The notes: generated by a model not told the origin, from the sequence alone. A DNA stretch of 64,000 nucleotides from Owenia fusiformis (GCA_903813345.2 CAIIXF020000005.1:806001-870000), one strand, 5' to 3'; positions 24,101 through 30,854 are shown, numbered from the stretch's first letter. Made by a program: numbers and translations.

Positions 24101-26044
24101 ATTTTTCACAAAAATTGCTCTCATTTGAACAATTTTCATCCAATTTACACAAAAATTGTTTTAAAACGTGTAGAAATGATCTCTGCCGTCCAATTTTACT
24201 AAGCTGAGCATCTAAAGTTGTATAGGTATGTAATAAAATGTCAAAGGTGGCAAAAAATGGAAAATTCTCTGGTTTCATGCCAATTTTAGAGCCTGGGATT
24301 CAAGAGGTTAAGTTGATCCAAATGGAATTACTTCTTAAATCAAGAAATTAAGTGACTCTAGTCTGGTAATACATTTACATGTATTCTAGCCCTATCCTTG
24401 CCCTACCAATACCCATGATGCCATCTATTTTCAATTTATGTGTACATTCATCTTACTCTCTAATATACACCACCTTGATAAAATGAGACATTATTTGGAA
24501 ATTGTATAATGTCATATTTACATCACTGATTATTCAGAGTTCAGAATTGGCCTGACAGGATGGAACTTACCAGTTTTTCGGTAGGGAAGAGGTCATATAT
24601 AATCCTACAGAACTCGATAGCTGCTTCAACACTGCAAGTCCAGAGAGACTTTACAATTGGGGCTAGTGGTATCATACCTACAAAAATACATAGGGAGATT
24701 TGAATATACATGTAGTTCTGCACTTTCAGAAAAAATATCCTAGATGCGAGTAGAAATAATCTTGATTTACGTAAAAATCAAAATCCAGTCAAACTGATGT
24801 CATATTTGGAATCTACATGTAAAATTACATTTGGAAATGTGGTTTTGAAAAGAGTTTATCAACTTTGAAAATTTAATTTTCTTTGAAATATGATTTCTAG
24901 GTGGTGGAGATTCTCTATAGACCCCATGTTGTAAAATCACAAAAATGGACATATCTTTTCTTGTGTTGGGCAGATAATATATTCTTTTACTGGACATATT
25001 TTAATTTGTATATCTACCGTATTCTCTGTAATTACCGCCCACTCTCTAATAAGCGCCCACCCCGCTTCACAAAGTTCAAGAAACATCGAGGAATCCTAAT
25101 AATCCATAATGAATGAAGGAATTGTTCTTTATCGCCATTCAGAAATTTCAAAAGCTACTGCGCAGATGTTCTGCGCATGTCAAGGTCGTGAACTTTCTGG
25201 TTTCTTTTTAATGTTTCTCGACTTTTACACGACTTTTGCACGAATAATGATGATCTCTCATCAAATTAGAAATAATGTATAACTTTAGATCGATATCCAG
25301 CAGTCTCTAGTGGAAATATTGAAGGTAATCGGCGATAATGACAAAGTGGGCGTGCCGGAAATAAATTAGACATAGACGGGTCTTCAACCACTGTCAATAT
25401 TGTCTAAGCGATCTTTACCGTATTCTCTCCAATAACAGCACTTGTCATATTATTATAAAAATATGTTGAAGAAAATGCATTCTTGTCAAGAAAAATTGCC
25501 ATACATGAAATTCCTCAGGATTTCTGATTTCTTTCATACATGGGCGCTTATTAGAATGGTCTAAATAATGTATTTTCAATTTTCTAAACGCCCTGGGCGC
25601 TAATTACAGAGAATACGGTATATCTATATCTATACATAAGGATAATATGAAAAGTGAACCAGTAAAACTGATGAATATGCAAGTTTAAGGGATTTTTGTT
25701 ATACCCTGCCATGTTATTTCCCCCAAATCAGCCACCTGGTGGCGAAACTGGTAACTACCTACTCGCATCTGAGTAATTGAAAAACTATTTTGGGAAATAT
25801 CATTTCAACATAATTATTACCAAATATTATGATTTTGAACTATGTATTCTATATTAGAACATGACTGTATTCACCCCTTCTATAAACTGTGAACAAAGTC
25901 AACATTTCATCTTAAGTTTTTGTTTCAGAACTTACCAGCTTTAGCTTTGGTAAAGATGTCGAACTCCACAGTTTGTTTTGACGATGATGCAAAAATAGGA
26001 CTTCTATCAAGCACGAGCACTGTTTTGTTGCAGTCCCCTGCCAT
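6059..26044 (-). CDS. INTS13: INTS13 (Asunder), Integrator subunit 13: first four coding exons, 3' part off window
   Basis: INTS13 is a subunit of the nuclear Integrator complex. With INTS10 and INTS14 it forms a module with a VWA-type domain, and the animal homologue Asunder is also needed for dynein localisation in mitosis. Coding exons on the minus strand are 25936-26044, 24571-24677, 7356-7600 and 6059-6130; all junctions are GT-AG and phases fit. The joined peptide (about 177 residues) runs collinear with the human N-terminus: TVLVLDRSP, then [20 protein letters not shown], then [14 protein letters not shown], then [28 protein letters not shown] and [15 protein letters not shown]. About 500 further residues are expected to the left. 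Intron 2 is 16,970 bp and loaded with transposons and a separate gene; intron 1 is almost all transposon. Family identity is firm; exon borders are inferred from splice signals and phase. Confidence 0.9.
6844..7240. mobile_element. Non-autonomous transposon in INTS13 intron 3, CAGGGTG ends, TAGA duplication
   Basis: The 18-bp perfect inverted ends CAGGGTGTCAAATAAGTC (6844-6861 and 7223-7240) are flanked on both sides by TAGA. Imperfect complementarity continues inward for over 100 bases (CCCCCCT, CTACAGC, GTGTGATRTAYCATT, CCAAAGTTA). The 397-bp unit fills a third of intron 3. A 4-bp duplication is unusual for Tc1/mariner, which targets TA; a TA insertion followed by flank change is the alternative. 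Confidence 0.65.
7356..7600 (-). CDS. INTS13: INTS13 coding exon 3
   Basis: The acceptor is TTTATCCAG and the donor AAAAG|GTAATTA. It encodes 81 full codons from [16 protein letters not shown] through the conserved [16 protein letters not shown] helix to [10 protein letters not shown], plus two bases. The human counterpart has the same blocks with a longer linker. The exon sits 17 kb downstream of exon 2. Confidence 0.88.
7601..8997. other. Start of INTS13 intron 2 with one MITE
   Basis: AT-rich and noncoding apart from the inverted-repeat element at about 8074-8342. An acceptor-proximal pyrimidine tract is present before exon 3. No further gene was seen. Confidence 0.5.
8074..8342. mobile_element. 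MITE with long imperfect inverted ends
   Basis: TATATTCTGATAAAAATGCT (from 8097), continuing as CTCATTTTG, is mirrored by the complement ending near 8324. Weaker pairing extends outward to TATGCATACAAG at 8074 and CTTGTATATGCAT at 8342. Further inner pairs (CCCTCTCAT and ATGAGAGGG; TTCAGAAC and GTTCTGAA) make the whole unit a hairpin. It has no coding capacity. Confidence 0.55.
8998..10424. repeat. Minisatellite, 25-bp and 20-bp units with CATATGACATGTAT core
   Basis: About 60 tandem units of two lengths: GCATATGACATGTATTGTATGACAG-type (25 bp, split here only by description) and a 20-bp form lacking TTGTA. Variants carry TGGCATG, TACGACATG or GGAATATG. Higher-order blocks recur (for example the 20-bp, 20-bp, TGGCATGTATTATATG series), which shows amplification of groups of units. 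The unit contains no stop in several minus frames, so long spurious open frames appear there. The array lies inside INTS13 intron 2. Confidence 0.95.
10425..10814. other. 3' flank of the fucosyltransferase-like gene
   Basis: Noncoding. AATAAA on the minus strand at 10651-10656, within TAATAAATAATTTATTAA, is a plausible polyadenylation signal for the minus-strand gene that ends at 10815. Short phrases (CATATTCTTCATATTTCTATC) occur twice, at about 10590 and 10779. Confidence 0.4.
10815..12182 (-). CDS. Fucosyltransferase-like type II Golgi glycosyltransferase, intronless, nested in INTS13 intron 2
   Basis: The 455-residue protein has one N-terminal membrane anchor ([19 protein letters not shown], about 9-27) after a short cytoplasmic tail, then a stem and a luminal domain. 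The domain carries [16 protein letters not shown] (about 102-117), a glycine-rich donor-site loop of the fucosyltransferase/GT-B kind, [10 protein letters not shown] (about 284-293), [11 protein letters not shown] (about 326-336) and [14 protein letters not shown] (about 390-403). These resemble the nucleotide-sugar motifs of alpha-1,2/1,6 and O-fucosyltransferases without being a clear member of a named enzyme. The frame is open up to 12308, but the ATG at 12182 puts the anchor in the usual place and follows an AG that could be an acceptor. No introns or lesions are seen. It reads in the same direction as the host gene, so it needs its own promoter. The acceptor sugar is unknown. Confidence 0.75.
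   Translation of the reverse strand: MSYSHFYKWTFFILLVVIILSNILDMIDKVAIVDKATPKDHVSLSSDNVLDEAMELRVNVVAKALANSRYKIYAFQSWERAHTQNHITKARRVESEKYIVYRCRGTCGGLGDRLQGIHSTFLLAIALRRKFRIDFQFPCDLYSVLGENYEPWHEPDTPTGDTRILSAIDYYENCGDIIFAEPTREYSDDYTMISEQKSAEMSFNEKYPEQVVIISTNQMWTQTFYKDPRYHKALTDLGFNMNYFTDGTIFRETYNHLFKLQPNMQRALATFMARARPNKDIQLVCAQIRMGHNPSVPQDETKRNKKEWLPLLWDFLSLYNISRKYKLFVTTDSQEVREQSQRLFPDVLHDTEGRITHIDRYDNQSEACKGMEKTILDFTILSKCDILVVSRSNFGTYSAKLRSPLAKLYTFQEGVIHEGFYYDRSGKVFDRDTKTFRYNCSMAECPPIADTRCRE
12183..13619. other. Noncoding part of INTS13 intron 2
   Basis: This holds the presumed promoter of the fucosyltransferase-like gene (12183-12400, AT-rich) and then intronic sequence. GCCATTTTTGCGG at about 12701 and nearby GCGCATG words are the only GC-rich part. 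No protein-like frame was seen. Confidence 0.4.
13620..14012. repeat. Fold-back repeat with internal direct duplication
   Basis: AAGGACGATTCCCGGTTTGG at 13621 is matched inverted by CCAAACCGAGAATCGTCCTT ending at about 14014. Inside, a block of about 130 bases (AAATATTACCCAAATTAAAT onward) occurs twice in direct orientation, at about 13685 and 13873. No coding frame. Probably a MITE or a recombined pair of copies. Confidence 0.6.
14260..14796 (-). pseudogene. Retrotransposon reverse transcriptase fragment (palm/thumb end)
   Basis: A 178-residue open frame begins with [10 protein letters not shown], the RT active-site FxDD variant, after RYIDD-type spacing. It continues with [41 protein letters not shown] and [20 protein letters not shown]. 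This order is typical of a common class of animal retroelement RTs with a YDKRDxFNF signature that I cannot place more precisely (Penelope-like is possible). No upstream RT domain, endonuclease or full frame remains, and in-frame stops follow, so it is a 5'-truncated copy. The untranslated part runs on to about 14040 on the minus side. Confidence 0.7.
14797..15023. other. Junction between RT fragment and DIRS palindrome
   Basis: This contains a GACGGACGGACC/AACGGACGGACG tandem at about 14818-14840 and GGCTCACTGTGTGAGCC, a short perfect hairpin (about 14857-14873). The remainder is AT-rich with no gene. Confidence 0.4.
15266..15457 (+). pseudogene. DIRS-like gag, 5' piece, left arm
   Basis: It encodes 63 residues starting [20 protein letters not shown], with a CxxC pair and an acidic [17 protein letters not shown] end. 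The right-arm copy continues unbroken into the main gag; here an 82-base insertion at 15450-15531 brings in a stop. The insertion starts with GT, and an AG lies three bases past its end, so an 85-base GT-AG intron would restore frame with one codon less. Splicing is a guess. Confidence 0.6.
15540..16421 (+). CDS. DIRS-like gag (nucleocapsid-type), left arm
   Basis: The 293-residue frame from [14 protein letters not shown] has an N-terminal coiled-coil-like stretch (about 10-45), a Pro/Gln/Asn linker, and a central domain [20 protein letters not shown] typical of DIRS-type gag. It ends in two zinc-binding clusters: [13 protein letters not shown] (CX2CX3HX4C) and [19 protein letters not shown] (CX7CX5CX3H). 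The frame ends in a serine run. RT overlaps its end in another frame. It would bind retroelement RNA in particles. It may not be translated from its native start, given the upstream break. Confidence 0.7.
   Translation: MEPWQMAIIQLSSQMQVLTSATTNLQTEMKSLASDVERLKTGLTAQPTTPQSQNQPVIPTSVNPGVNHRPKPTCDLPLSEKTINAIINGEYVNLTDLFADNVYSDNVDHPEQNLMFEDGNLKQQKYRKVKTLATFNQWLSAWNVFENILIQHNPDLYTCLSSYRSLIQDSDKKFTWKSVNTYDIKFRSKLAQKKSFDYQTIDTTLYVTTFDATSVRQQLKCHRCHGNHKVANCTFQEKSTLEKDQEKEICFKFNQGECKFGDKCYRLHKCKACGSTSPSFKCPCTKPSSSSSS
16168..17005 (+). pseudogene. DIRS-like pol: reverse transcriptase start, truncated at the palindrome centre
   Basis: The frame overlaps gag by about 250 bases. From about 16430 it reads as [71 protein letters not shown], then motif [15 protein letters not shown] and motif B LPFGARS in the loop. 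DIRS RTs use the same LPFGxxS signature. Translation past 17005 is antisense of the right arm and not protein. RT motif C and everything after is missing. Confidence 0.75.
17005..17520 (-). pseudogene. DIRS-like RT start, right arm
   Basis: Mirror of the left-arm RT, identical in the parts compared through [14 protein letters not shown]. It ends there, before motif B; the next codons come from the loop read backwards. The break just short of the left copy's end shows the right arm is the shorter, secondary copy. Confidence 0.7.
17539..18612 (-). CDS. DIRS-like gag, uninterrupted copy, right arm
   Basis: This is a 357-residue frame joining the two pieces seen in the left arm ([20 protein letters not shown] through [17 protein letters not shown]) without a stop. 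It carries the same zinc clusters near the C-terminus and ends in a Ser/Thr tail. Differences from the left arm are few (for example Gly for Asp at residue 20, Lys for Gln in EPWKMA, Ile for Met in NLIFED). It is the intact gag of this element; no pol follows. Confidence 0.75.
   Translation of the reverse strand: MNEDSNTIRRCTACKNPVRGHTGPVGAKCTNTPSLETAPLFDNSQHEQDEKQELFEGAVGGKENMEPWKMAIIQLSSQMQVLTSATTNLQTEMKSLASDVERLKTGLTAQPTTPQSQNQPVIPTSVNPGVNHRPKPTCDLPLSEKTINAIINGEYVNLTDLFADNVYSDNVDHPEQNLIFEDGNLKQQKYRKVKTLATFNQWLSAWNVFENILIQHNPDLYTCLSSYRSLIQDSDKKFTWKSVNTYDIKFRSKLAQKKSFDYQTIDTTLYVTTFDATSVRQQLKCHRCHGNHKVANCTFQEKSTLEKDQEKEICFKFNQGECKFGDKCYRLHKCKACGSKSPSFKCPCTKPSSSSST
18694..18948. repeat. DIRS terminal repeat, first direct copy
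   Basis: The block begins TGATTTTTAAAATTGCACAA and ends ACACAATTAA. It matches 19036-19290 at a constant offset of 342, with isolated differences (GGCGG/GACGG, AACTAAC/AACCAAC). The part to 18854 is also present inverted at 15024-15184. Tandem AGGTAAGTAAGT and AGGTAAGTATAG words lie inside. Confidence 0.8.
19036..19290. repeat. DIRS terminal repeat, second direct copy
   Basis: Same block as 18694-18948. It stops exactly at the TTAA where the next hairpin element is inserted, so its true end may be displaced beyond 20046. Confidence 0.8.
19291..20046. mobile_element. TTAA-flanked hairpin transposon (piggyBac- or Kolobok-like, non-autonomous)
   Basis: TTAA at 19287-19290 and 20047-20050 flank a 756-bp unit beginning GGTGCTATGGAAGTTAACAG and ending with its complement. 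The arms, each about 340 bases, are nearly perfect inverted repeats (for example GACCAGGATCACAATGTGCA in the left arm and its complement in the right), with a small AT-rich centre near 19640-19690. There is no coding frame. The fixed TTAA target supports piggyBac or Kolobok. Confidence 0.75.
20051..20618. other. Noncoding, probable LINE 5' region
   Basis: A short TTGGTTGGTTGATT run is followed by AT-rich sequence without a coding signal. The last 150 bases before 20619 may be the 5' untranslated part of the LINE that follows, but no boundary is visible. Confidence 0.35.
20619..21446 (+). CDS. LINE ORF1 protein (CR1/L2-like, coiled coil plus RRM-like)
   Basis: The 275-residue frame has a Ser/Thr-rich N-terminus, a coiled coil at about 85-170 (heptads through [19 protein letters not shown] and [18 protein letters not shown]), then [20 protein letters not shown] and DIDVAHRVG, the RRM-like block of LINE ORF1 proteins, and a basic end ([20 protein letters not shown]). 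It would coat LINE RNA. It resembles the second ORF1 at 59903-60910 in plan but not closely in sequence. The frame is uninterrupted, yet no ORF2 follows: the stop is succeeded by about 650 bases of 3' sequence. Confidence 0.8.
   Translation: MSVITTSVISSRASSANMTFTVPTMENMSGSFHSLVSESPHQSRLDNTTSHSLAPDRISSSFYTDPLLPQQDNECASQISSFNLSEITTAIESQISASLNKLIPQSIDRSMAVYNQRLSDAETSIQQLKDINDSFESDLMQANDEIIGINKRLADIEADSNRNEQYSRKSNIKITGIEETDNEDCKSLILEVAQQIESNISSSDIDVAHRVGLKIPGRKRALIAKFNSSDARQRMIKNRKKLAKSGIAIHEDATGKNVKLMKTVRNMESERLLDV
21447..22113 (+). mobile_element. 3' tail of the ORF1-only LINE
   Basis: Noncoding sequence ends in AATAAATGAAATTGAATTGAAT at about 22092-22113, a 3' end with ATTGAA repeats like those that close CR1/L2-type LINEs. 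An earlier AAATAAATTGTTTGAGTCTT lies at about 21818. Endonuclease and RT are absent, so ORF1 is joined almost directly to the tail. Confidence 0.55.
22114..22532. repeat. GGTTGGTT-rich tandem repeat
   Basis: A degenerate run of GGTTGGTT, GGTAGGTTGGTT and GATGAAAGGTT words on the plus strand; the minus frames read Gln-Pro-Thr-Asn repeats with no protein meaning. It starts at the LINE 3' end, and a shorter GGTTGGTT run occurs at about 20060 on the other side of the LINE, so the LINE may have landed in it. Confidence 0.8.
22533..24011. other. Noncoding part of INTS13 intron 2
   Basis: AT-rich, with no convincing coding frame, inverted element or tandem repeat found. GCCCAATATTTCCAAACTGC-like phrases (CAAACTGCGTGCCCA, CAAACTGCTTGCC) repeat loosely near 23095-23130. 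Confidence 0.4.
24016..24307. mobile_element. piggyBac-type MITE
   Basis: TTAA duplications at 24012-24015 and 24308-24311 flank a 292-bp unit. Its ends, CCTCTTGAATACCCAG and the complement of CTGGGATTCAAGAGG, form a TIR with one extra base. Two subterminal copies of GACGGATATATCAGTCACAA / GACGAGAAAATCCGTCACAA lie inside the left end. A TTAA target with CC-starting ends is the piggyBac pattern. Confidence 0.75.
24571..24677 (-). CDS. INTS13: INTS13 coding exon 2
   Basis: The acceptor is TATTTTTGTAG and the donor CTG|GTAAGTTCC. The 107 bases complete a Gly codon and encode [20 protein letters not shown], then [15 protein letters not shown], ending in phase 0. The block [17 protein letters not shown] is diagnostic of INTS13. 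Confidence 0.92.
24733..25779. mobile_element. Dispersed repeat with AGATGCGAGTAG ends, copy 1 (interrupted)
   Basis: The outer ends AAATATCCTAGATGCGAGTA and the complement of CAATTACTCAGATGCGAGTA are shared with a second copy at 39710-40042 in the opposite orientation. Shared inner text includes CCCCATGTTGTAAA, TTGTGTTGGGCAGATAATAT and CCTGCCATGTTATTTCCCCC. Copy 1 is longer only because another element sits at 25017-25618. Confidence 0.75.
25017..25618. mobile_element. Nested MITE with 8-bp duplication TATATCTA
   Basis: The 602-bp unit begins CCGTATTCTCTGTAATTACC and ends with its near-complement GGGCGCTAATTACAGAGAAT then ACGG. It is flanked on both sides by TATATCTA (25009-25016, 25619-25626). 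A third copy of the end motif (CCGTATTCTCTCCAATAAC) lies inside at about 25418. The 8-bp duplication fits hAT- or P-like transposition. No transposase. Confidence 0.75.
25852..25911. repeat. Dispersed 55-bp repeat, copy 1
   Basis: TTAGAACATGACTGTATTCA through GAACAAAGTCAACATTTC matches, inverted, 36309-36365 in EFCAB10 intron 2 with few differences. It is part of an unidentified interspersed repeat. Confidence 0.6.
25936..26044 (-). CDS. INTS13: INTS13 coding exon 1
   Basis: The ATG at 26042-26044 opens 36 codons, [20 protein letters not shown] then [16 protein letters not shown], plus one base before the donor G|GTAAGTTC. The hydrophobic TVLVLD strand begins the VWA-like fold, as in the human FSESHKTVFVVDH. 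TTTTAAAG just before the ATG could be a splice acceptor for an upstream untranslated exon. Confidence 0.85.
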
Positions 26045-27456
26045 TCTTTAAAACATGGAAAGATAAAGGTAAAAACAAAGCAGATTCTAAAGGCCTATTG
26101 CTTGTTATGCAACATCATACCATCTTCTAAACGACACCATGTTAATCATTTGAAAATATTGCTTCTTTTTACCAAAATAGGTAAAAGTTGAGAGATTACC
26201 TTGGATGGAATATGTTATAAACTGTAACAATCTCTTTTTCCACTTTCACATTACAAAAATTTAGGGGAGTCACACATACATGTATGATAATTCTATGCAG
26301 GTTTTGAATATGTGAAAACATATGCGTAAAGACACTCACGCTTTTGCCAGGTACAGAGTTACCACACAACATTAACAATAAATTCAAGAGATTTCAAGAA
26401 AATTCCAGAGTTGGCACTGTATTTTCATGTAAATGTTAGTTTCTTTTTTGGATATTCTTGTCCGGAAATATTTTTGCTTGACAATAATCAGAAAAATGTG
26501 TATTTGCGTGACGTGACAAATATGCAAATTGCAGGACAGTTGACAGCTCTGCAAAAGTGTCCACAATTTGAAGGAAGATCTACTGGATCACAAACTTTGG
26601 ACCACAAACAATATGATCCTCATTTGCGATCCTCACCATTTTTCTATAGAGATAACCTGGAGAATAAATGAATGAATGAATAACAAAGGTAGAGAACAAA
26701 AATCCACTTTTGGCATTTCCAGCAACAGATTGGAGTCATCATTCTGGGAAGGATAGGCCTAGTATCAACAAGCCTTTAGGACTGGATACAAGATTCAAGT
26801 CTATTTCAAGACCGCCGAGTCGCCGACTCTTGTTAGGCTATTTATCACTATTGCCTCAGTTATTTATCAAGTTTTACTTTCCTTAGATGCTTCTTAATCC
26901 CTGTAGATATAAAATATTGTTTCCAAAATTGTGATGTGCAATAATTAGGACTAAATGTACTTTAAACAAGTCAACTCAAAAGAACTGAAAAGAATGCAAC
27001 GGATCGTACACAAGGTCACATGACCTATTCTCGTTCTAAAGCGGGAATCTTTCAAATAAATTCAAATTAAAACAACCAGACATTTGTATATAAATATCTT
27101 ATCGACGAAACAATCTGGTTGTTAACAGCTGTCTATCACTAGGGTTTGTGTCCAGCTGGCTTTTACCGAGCAACCCACAGTCACGACAAATTGACATCCA
27201 CTCGCCATCTTGTTTACTTGAAAGATGTCTCTGCAGTCGACCAATCAAATCACAGCAGTTATTAATTAATATTATTTAATTAAATTATACATTTAATTTA
27301 ACATTCTTACACCTATTTATTGGTTTTTCAATTTTTTGAATTAAAAACCTACAACGTTTTGATTTTTAACGGCCGGATTATTCGAATGATCATTTCTTGG
27401 ACGTGAATTTTGGCGGGAAAATCACGATGATTTTTTTTATTAAAAATCAAAAAAAG
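26045..27456. other. 5' region of INTS13
   Basis: No complete coding gene. It holds the likely untranslated leader and promoter of INTS13 toward 27170-27250. Frames such as 26411-26671 have no recognisable protein. Confidence 0.45.
27167..27250 (-). promoter_or_regulatory. Candidate INTS13 promoter/5' exon with YY1-like CAAGATGGCG
   Basis: On the minus strand CAAGATGGCGAGTGG resembles the YY1 motif (AAGATGGCGGC) that sits at the start of many housekeeping transcripts. It is followed by a GC-rich 50 bases and a donor-like CG|GTAAAAGC at 27166. Nearby CCAATCA on the plus strand could be a CCAAT box. Inferred from motif shape only. Confidence 0.35.
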
Positions 27457-27613
27457 CTAATCACAGGTTGGTATCGAAAAATTTGTCCGCTGTGACGGAG
27501 CGTGCTATTTTGCATAGAAACATTAAGAAACCAACACAATTTATTTTTTACTCATATCTTTCGCTATACCAAGAAAGTTTCTTATTCCATGCAATGGGTA
27601 TATCATTTGCGGG

Positions 27614-28242
27614 TAGTGCTTGCAACGGTAATGGATCTCACTGCCGGTAAATTTCACCTCCATTACCTTACCGTTACCGATAATCGTTGATACTGATAAT
27701 GTTCCTAAAATACCGGGGAAAAACCTGAAAGTGAAACTAAAATATTTGGAAAAATCCTTAACGAAGCCGATTTCTCAGCTTGATTTCCCGCTCACATCAA
27801 CTACAGTGGATATATTGTATCATCGTGTATCTCGTGTGTGATTGTGTATTGTTAGGAAGTCTTTGAATGATAATATAGAGTGAATTCGATCAAAATTGAT
27901 CAAACTATTTGTGTTTGTTCACCGAAATATCACGTCACGTGATTTGTTAATCTCGCGGCATGGGAGATGATTGACAGAAGTGGGTGGGGTTTTGCTTATC
28001 CTCCCGCCTTTTACGAATGCTTTGCAGTTGATTGACAGATTAGCTCTTCAAATGTGGAGATTGAAATATACATGATTGATAAAATATTCTTAAACGAACA
28101 TTGTTTCGTAAATTTGACAATGGATCGCAATACCAATCATCATGTTGCAGCAGCATGGCGATTATCGGCAATGGATTTTATTACCGGCAATTGAGAGTAT
28201 CTACTGCCGCTGCCGACAATCCGGCATTACCGTAAGGCACTA
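27614..28242. mobile_element. hAT-type MITE nested in the CACAGG element
   Basis: Flanked by TTTGCGGG (27606-27613 and 28243-28250), an 8-bp duplication. The ends are TAGTGCTTGCAACGGTAATG and the complement of CATTACCGTAAGGCACTA. TAGTGC-type ends with 8 bp are characteristic of hAT. Subterminal TTACCGGY and CGGTAA words recur at both ends. 629 bp, no transposase. Confidence 0.8.
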
Positions 28243-29491
28243 TTTGCGGGTAACTTTAACTTTTGTTTGAAGTCCAACAACGCTAAGAGTAAAAGCTATT
28301 GAAAACGGCGCCGGGGTATCATACTCCAAAATGTACCATTTCTTTTATTTCTTTTTAATAGTACAATATAGTGACACGATAATATTTACATATGTTTTCA
28401 GCATAACTCTGAAGGTATTAAAGATATCTTGATGTATTGGGTATTTTTAATATTTTTTATAAAAAATAATGATTACATTTTTTGTCAGCTGTGACGGAGC
28501 AGTTTTAACTGTGAACTACGTTAAGAATTTAAGATTCAAATTATATCTTTTAAAAGTACCCTTAGAGAAAGAACGTCACAAACCACTTTCCTAAATTATG
28601 ACAATTAGCCTCTGGGGGATCTGGGGTAATGTAAATCGGAGATATAAAAACGACCACTCTTTGCATTTTTTCGGAGGTTTGTACTGAAATCAACATGAAT
28701 CAACATGGTGTAAACTCAACATGATATTTCTATTTACGTTTTCGCCAAGACGTCTTGGAATGTCAAGTGTAGTGTAAATAGGGCTAATATGAATTTATTC
28801 GAAATAGAGCACAGGCATCCCGCATTCCGACAGATACAACCTTTTACCATATAATATTACTGTATATAAGATGATCCCAATACAGATTTAATTTGTAATT
28901 ATTTGAAATTCATGAAATTCATCGTTTTGCATAGACTAAAATTATAAAAAAAGTCTTGGTAAACGTGCTGCACTGTAAACCTGTATCAATGAATATCTTT
29001 CTCTAGTGAACACCTCTTCTTATCAAATATTCATCTGACTTCTGTATGAAATTGCCTCTATGGAGTGAACATCTACCAACTGGGAACACATTTTTGGGCT
29101 CCATATGCGTTCACTGTACACATGTTTTACTGTAGTTGCATCAGATAGCCATAACTCTTATTCAAATAAAGAACAATCTGAAAATCAAATTTTGCATTTT
29201 CGTATTTCAAGATACACTCCACTTACCTTTCGGAACGACTAAAGAGGGTAGAACAATCCGCAGTCCATACCATATAATATGTATTTAGCTTCATCTTCAG
29301 CAAATAATTTTACTTCAAATAATCAAGTTACCGCAAAAATGACCATGTCAGGTGATGGATCCGTAGTAGGCACTACGAAAGGCAAATACCCTATACTGAA
29401 ATAAAGTTGACTATCATTTTCATGAGTTATCATGCATAAGTTGGATTGCAGTACAAACTGAGAAAAGAAGCTTAAAGAGTGGTCGTATATA

Positions 29492-30854
29492 CAGGGTGGG
29501 CCAAAAAATTTTGCAACTTTTTTAAAAGGCTTGAAAAGGATCATAACATTAAGGTATTCACATAAAAATTCATATACAGAAACTTCAGGATAGGCATATT
29601 TTACCATTCAAATATTTAAGCTAATACTGACTTCTATTTTTTTCAACAGATCTTTGAGTATCAGTGGTAAATTGTTCATGTGTCCAAGATTTACCATTTT
29701 TCCTAGAAAATGTGAATTTCTATGATTTTATGTGATTAACAATAACACATTTATTATGTTCTCTAAATCTGCTACAATCTTTTAACTGTTTAACCAATGG
29801 CTAGTACAATTTTATAATAAGTATATATTATGGTATTATTTTATACTGTATCTATTAATTATTTATTTAAATTAAAAAATGTTCCATGCATCCGCCTTTT
29901 ATCTTCACTATCACACAGACACAAGGGCGTAACTGCAATGGCGCCATCCAGCGATTCTTGTGGTACTTCTTTCTACTTCTCCTAACCTCTTTTAAATGAT
30001 CAACAGTGTGTGGGGATTACCATTAACTGCAATAAACTGCTCCAGGTGCCTCCATGTGTGATAGTCACAGGAGTTGGCATTTGGTGTATTGGGCAGCCAT
30101 TTATAAGGACTAATAAATCTAGAGGTATCATCCTCCAGGTATTCCAAAATGACCCTAGCCCGATGGCTGGGAGCGATAGTTGAAGGTGAAAGGTGGATGT
30201 AAGAACATGTGATTAATAAATAATTAATAGATACAGTAAAACATAATACAATTGTGAGTGGATACCAATATAAAACTGTCCTAGTATATTGAATAAACAG
30301 TTATCAGAGATTGTAGCAGATTTAGTGAACATAATGGATGTGTTATTGTTGATCACATAAAATCATAAAAAGTCACAGTTTCTTGGAAAAACAGTAAATC
30401 TCAGACACATGAACAATTTACCATCGATATTCAAAGATCTGTCAAAAAAATTAGAAGTCAGTATTATCTTAGATATTTGAATCGTAAAATACGCCTATCC
30501 TAAACATTCTCATCCTTCGATCACAGGGCTTCAAAATCCAGAATATATTCTTTCTTTTTACCCTCTGCGATAAGCAGTTAGCATTTCCCCGATTAAGAAC
30601 TCGCAATCTGATTGGCTGTCGCAACACTGCGACAGAAATCATGTATAAGTCATTGCGCATAATAAGATCACGTGATTCAGTTTAATCGGGCGCTTCCAAA
30701 TTGGTTATAGCAGGGGGGAAGAAGGAGGTGCAGATTCTGGACACCTGCTTAGGAGGATGAAACATTCTGTACATCGATTTTTATGTCAATACCTTCATGT
30801 TATGATACTTTTCTAGGCTATTAAAAAAGTTGCACAACTTTTTGGCCCACCCTG
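29492..30854. mobile_element. Tc1/mariner-like element with long inverted arms and decayed transposase
   Basis: TA-flanked ends CAGGGTGGGCCAAAAA and complement, followed by inverted arms of several hundred bases (29492-29895 against 30225-30854, the latter interrupted by a 249-bp insertion). The centre, about 29930-30190 on the minus strand, still reads as transposase: APSHRARVILEYLED, DTSRFISPYKW and CDYHTWRHLEQF. This corresponds to the DGAPxHRA ... WPPNSPDLNPxDY end of mariner-like proteins. The second catalytic Asp position reads STIAPSH and the SPDLNP box reads TPNANS, so it is dead. Confidence 0.75.
30511..30759. mobile_element. 249-bp MITE inserted in the mariner-like arm
   Basis: Flanked by AAACATTCT at 30502-30510 and 30760-30768. 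Short ends are CATCCTTCG and the complement of GGAGGATG. Comparison with the intact left arm shows the arm text is continuous once this unit is removed, which proves the insertion. A 9-bp duplication suggests a Mutator-like origin. Confidence 0.75.

Larger units (their letters stand above)
24678..25935 (-). other. INTS13: INTS13 intron 1, mostly transposon
   Basis: The intron is 1258 bp. A dispersed repeat at 24733-25779 takes up 1047 of these, and a second element is nested within it. Only about 55 bases at the exon 2 side and 156 at the exon 1 side are not assigned. Confidence 0.7.

Noticed and set aside
29323-29607. 94-codon minus-strand frame
   Set aside because: Crosses the end of the mariner-like element at 29492, so it joins two unrelated sequences.
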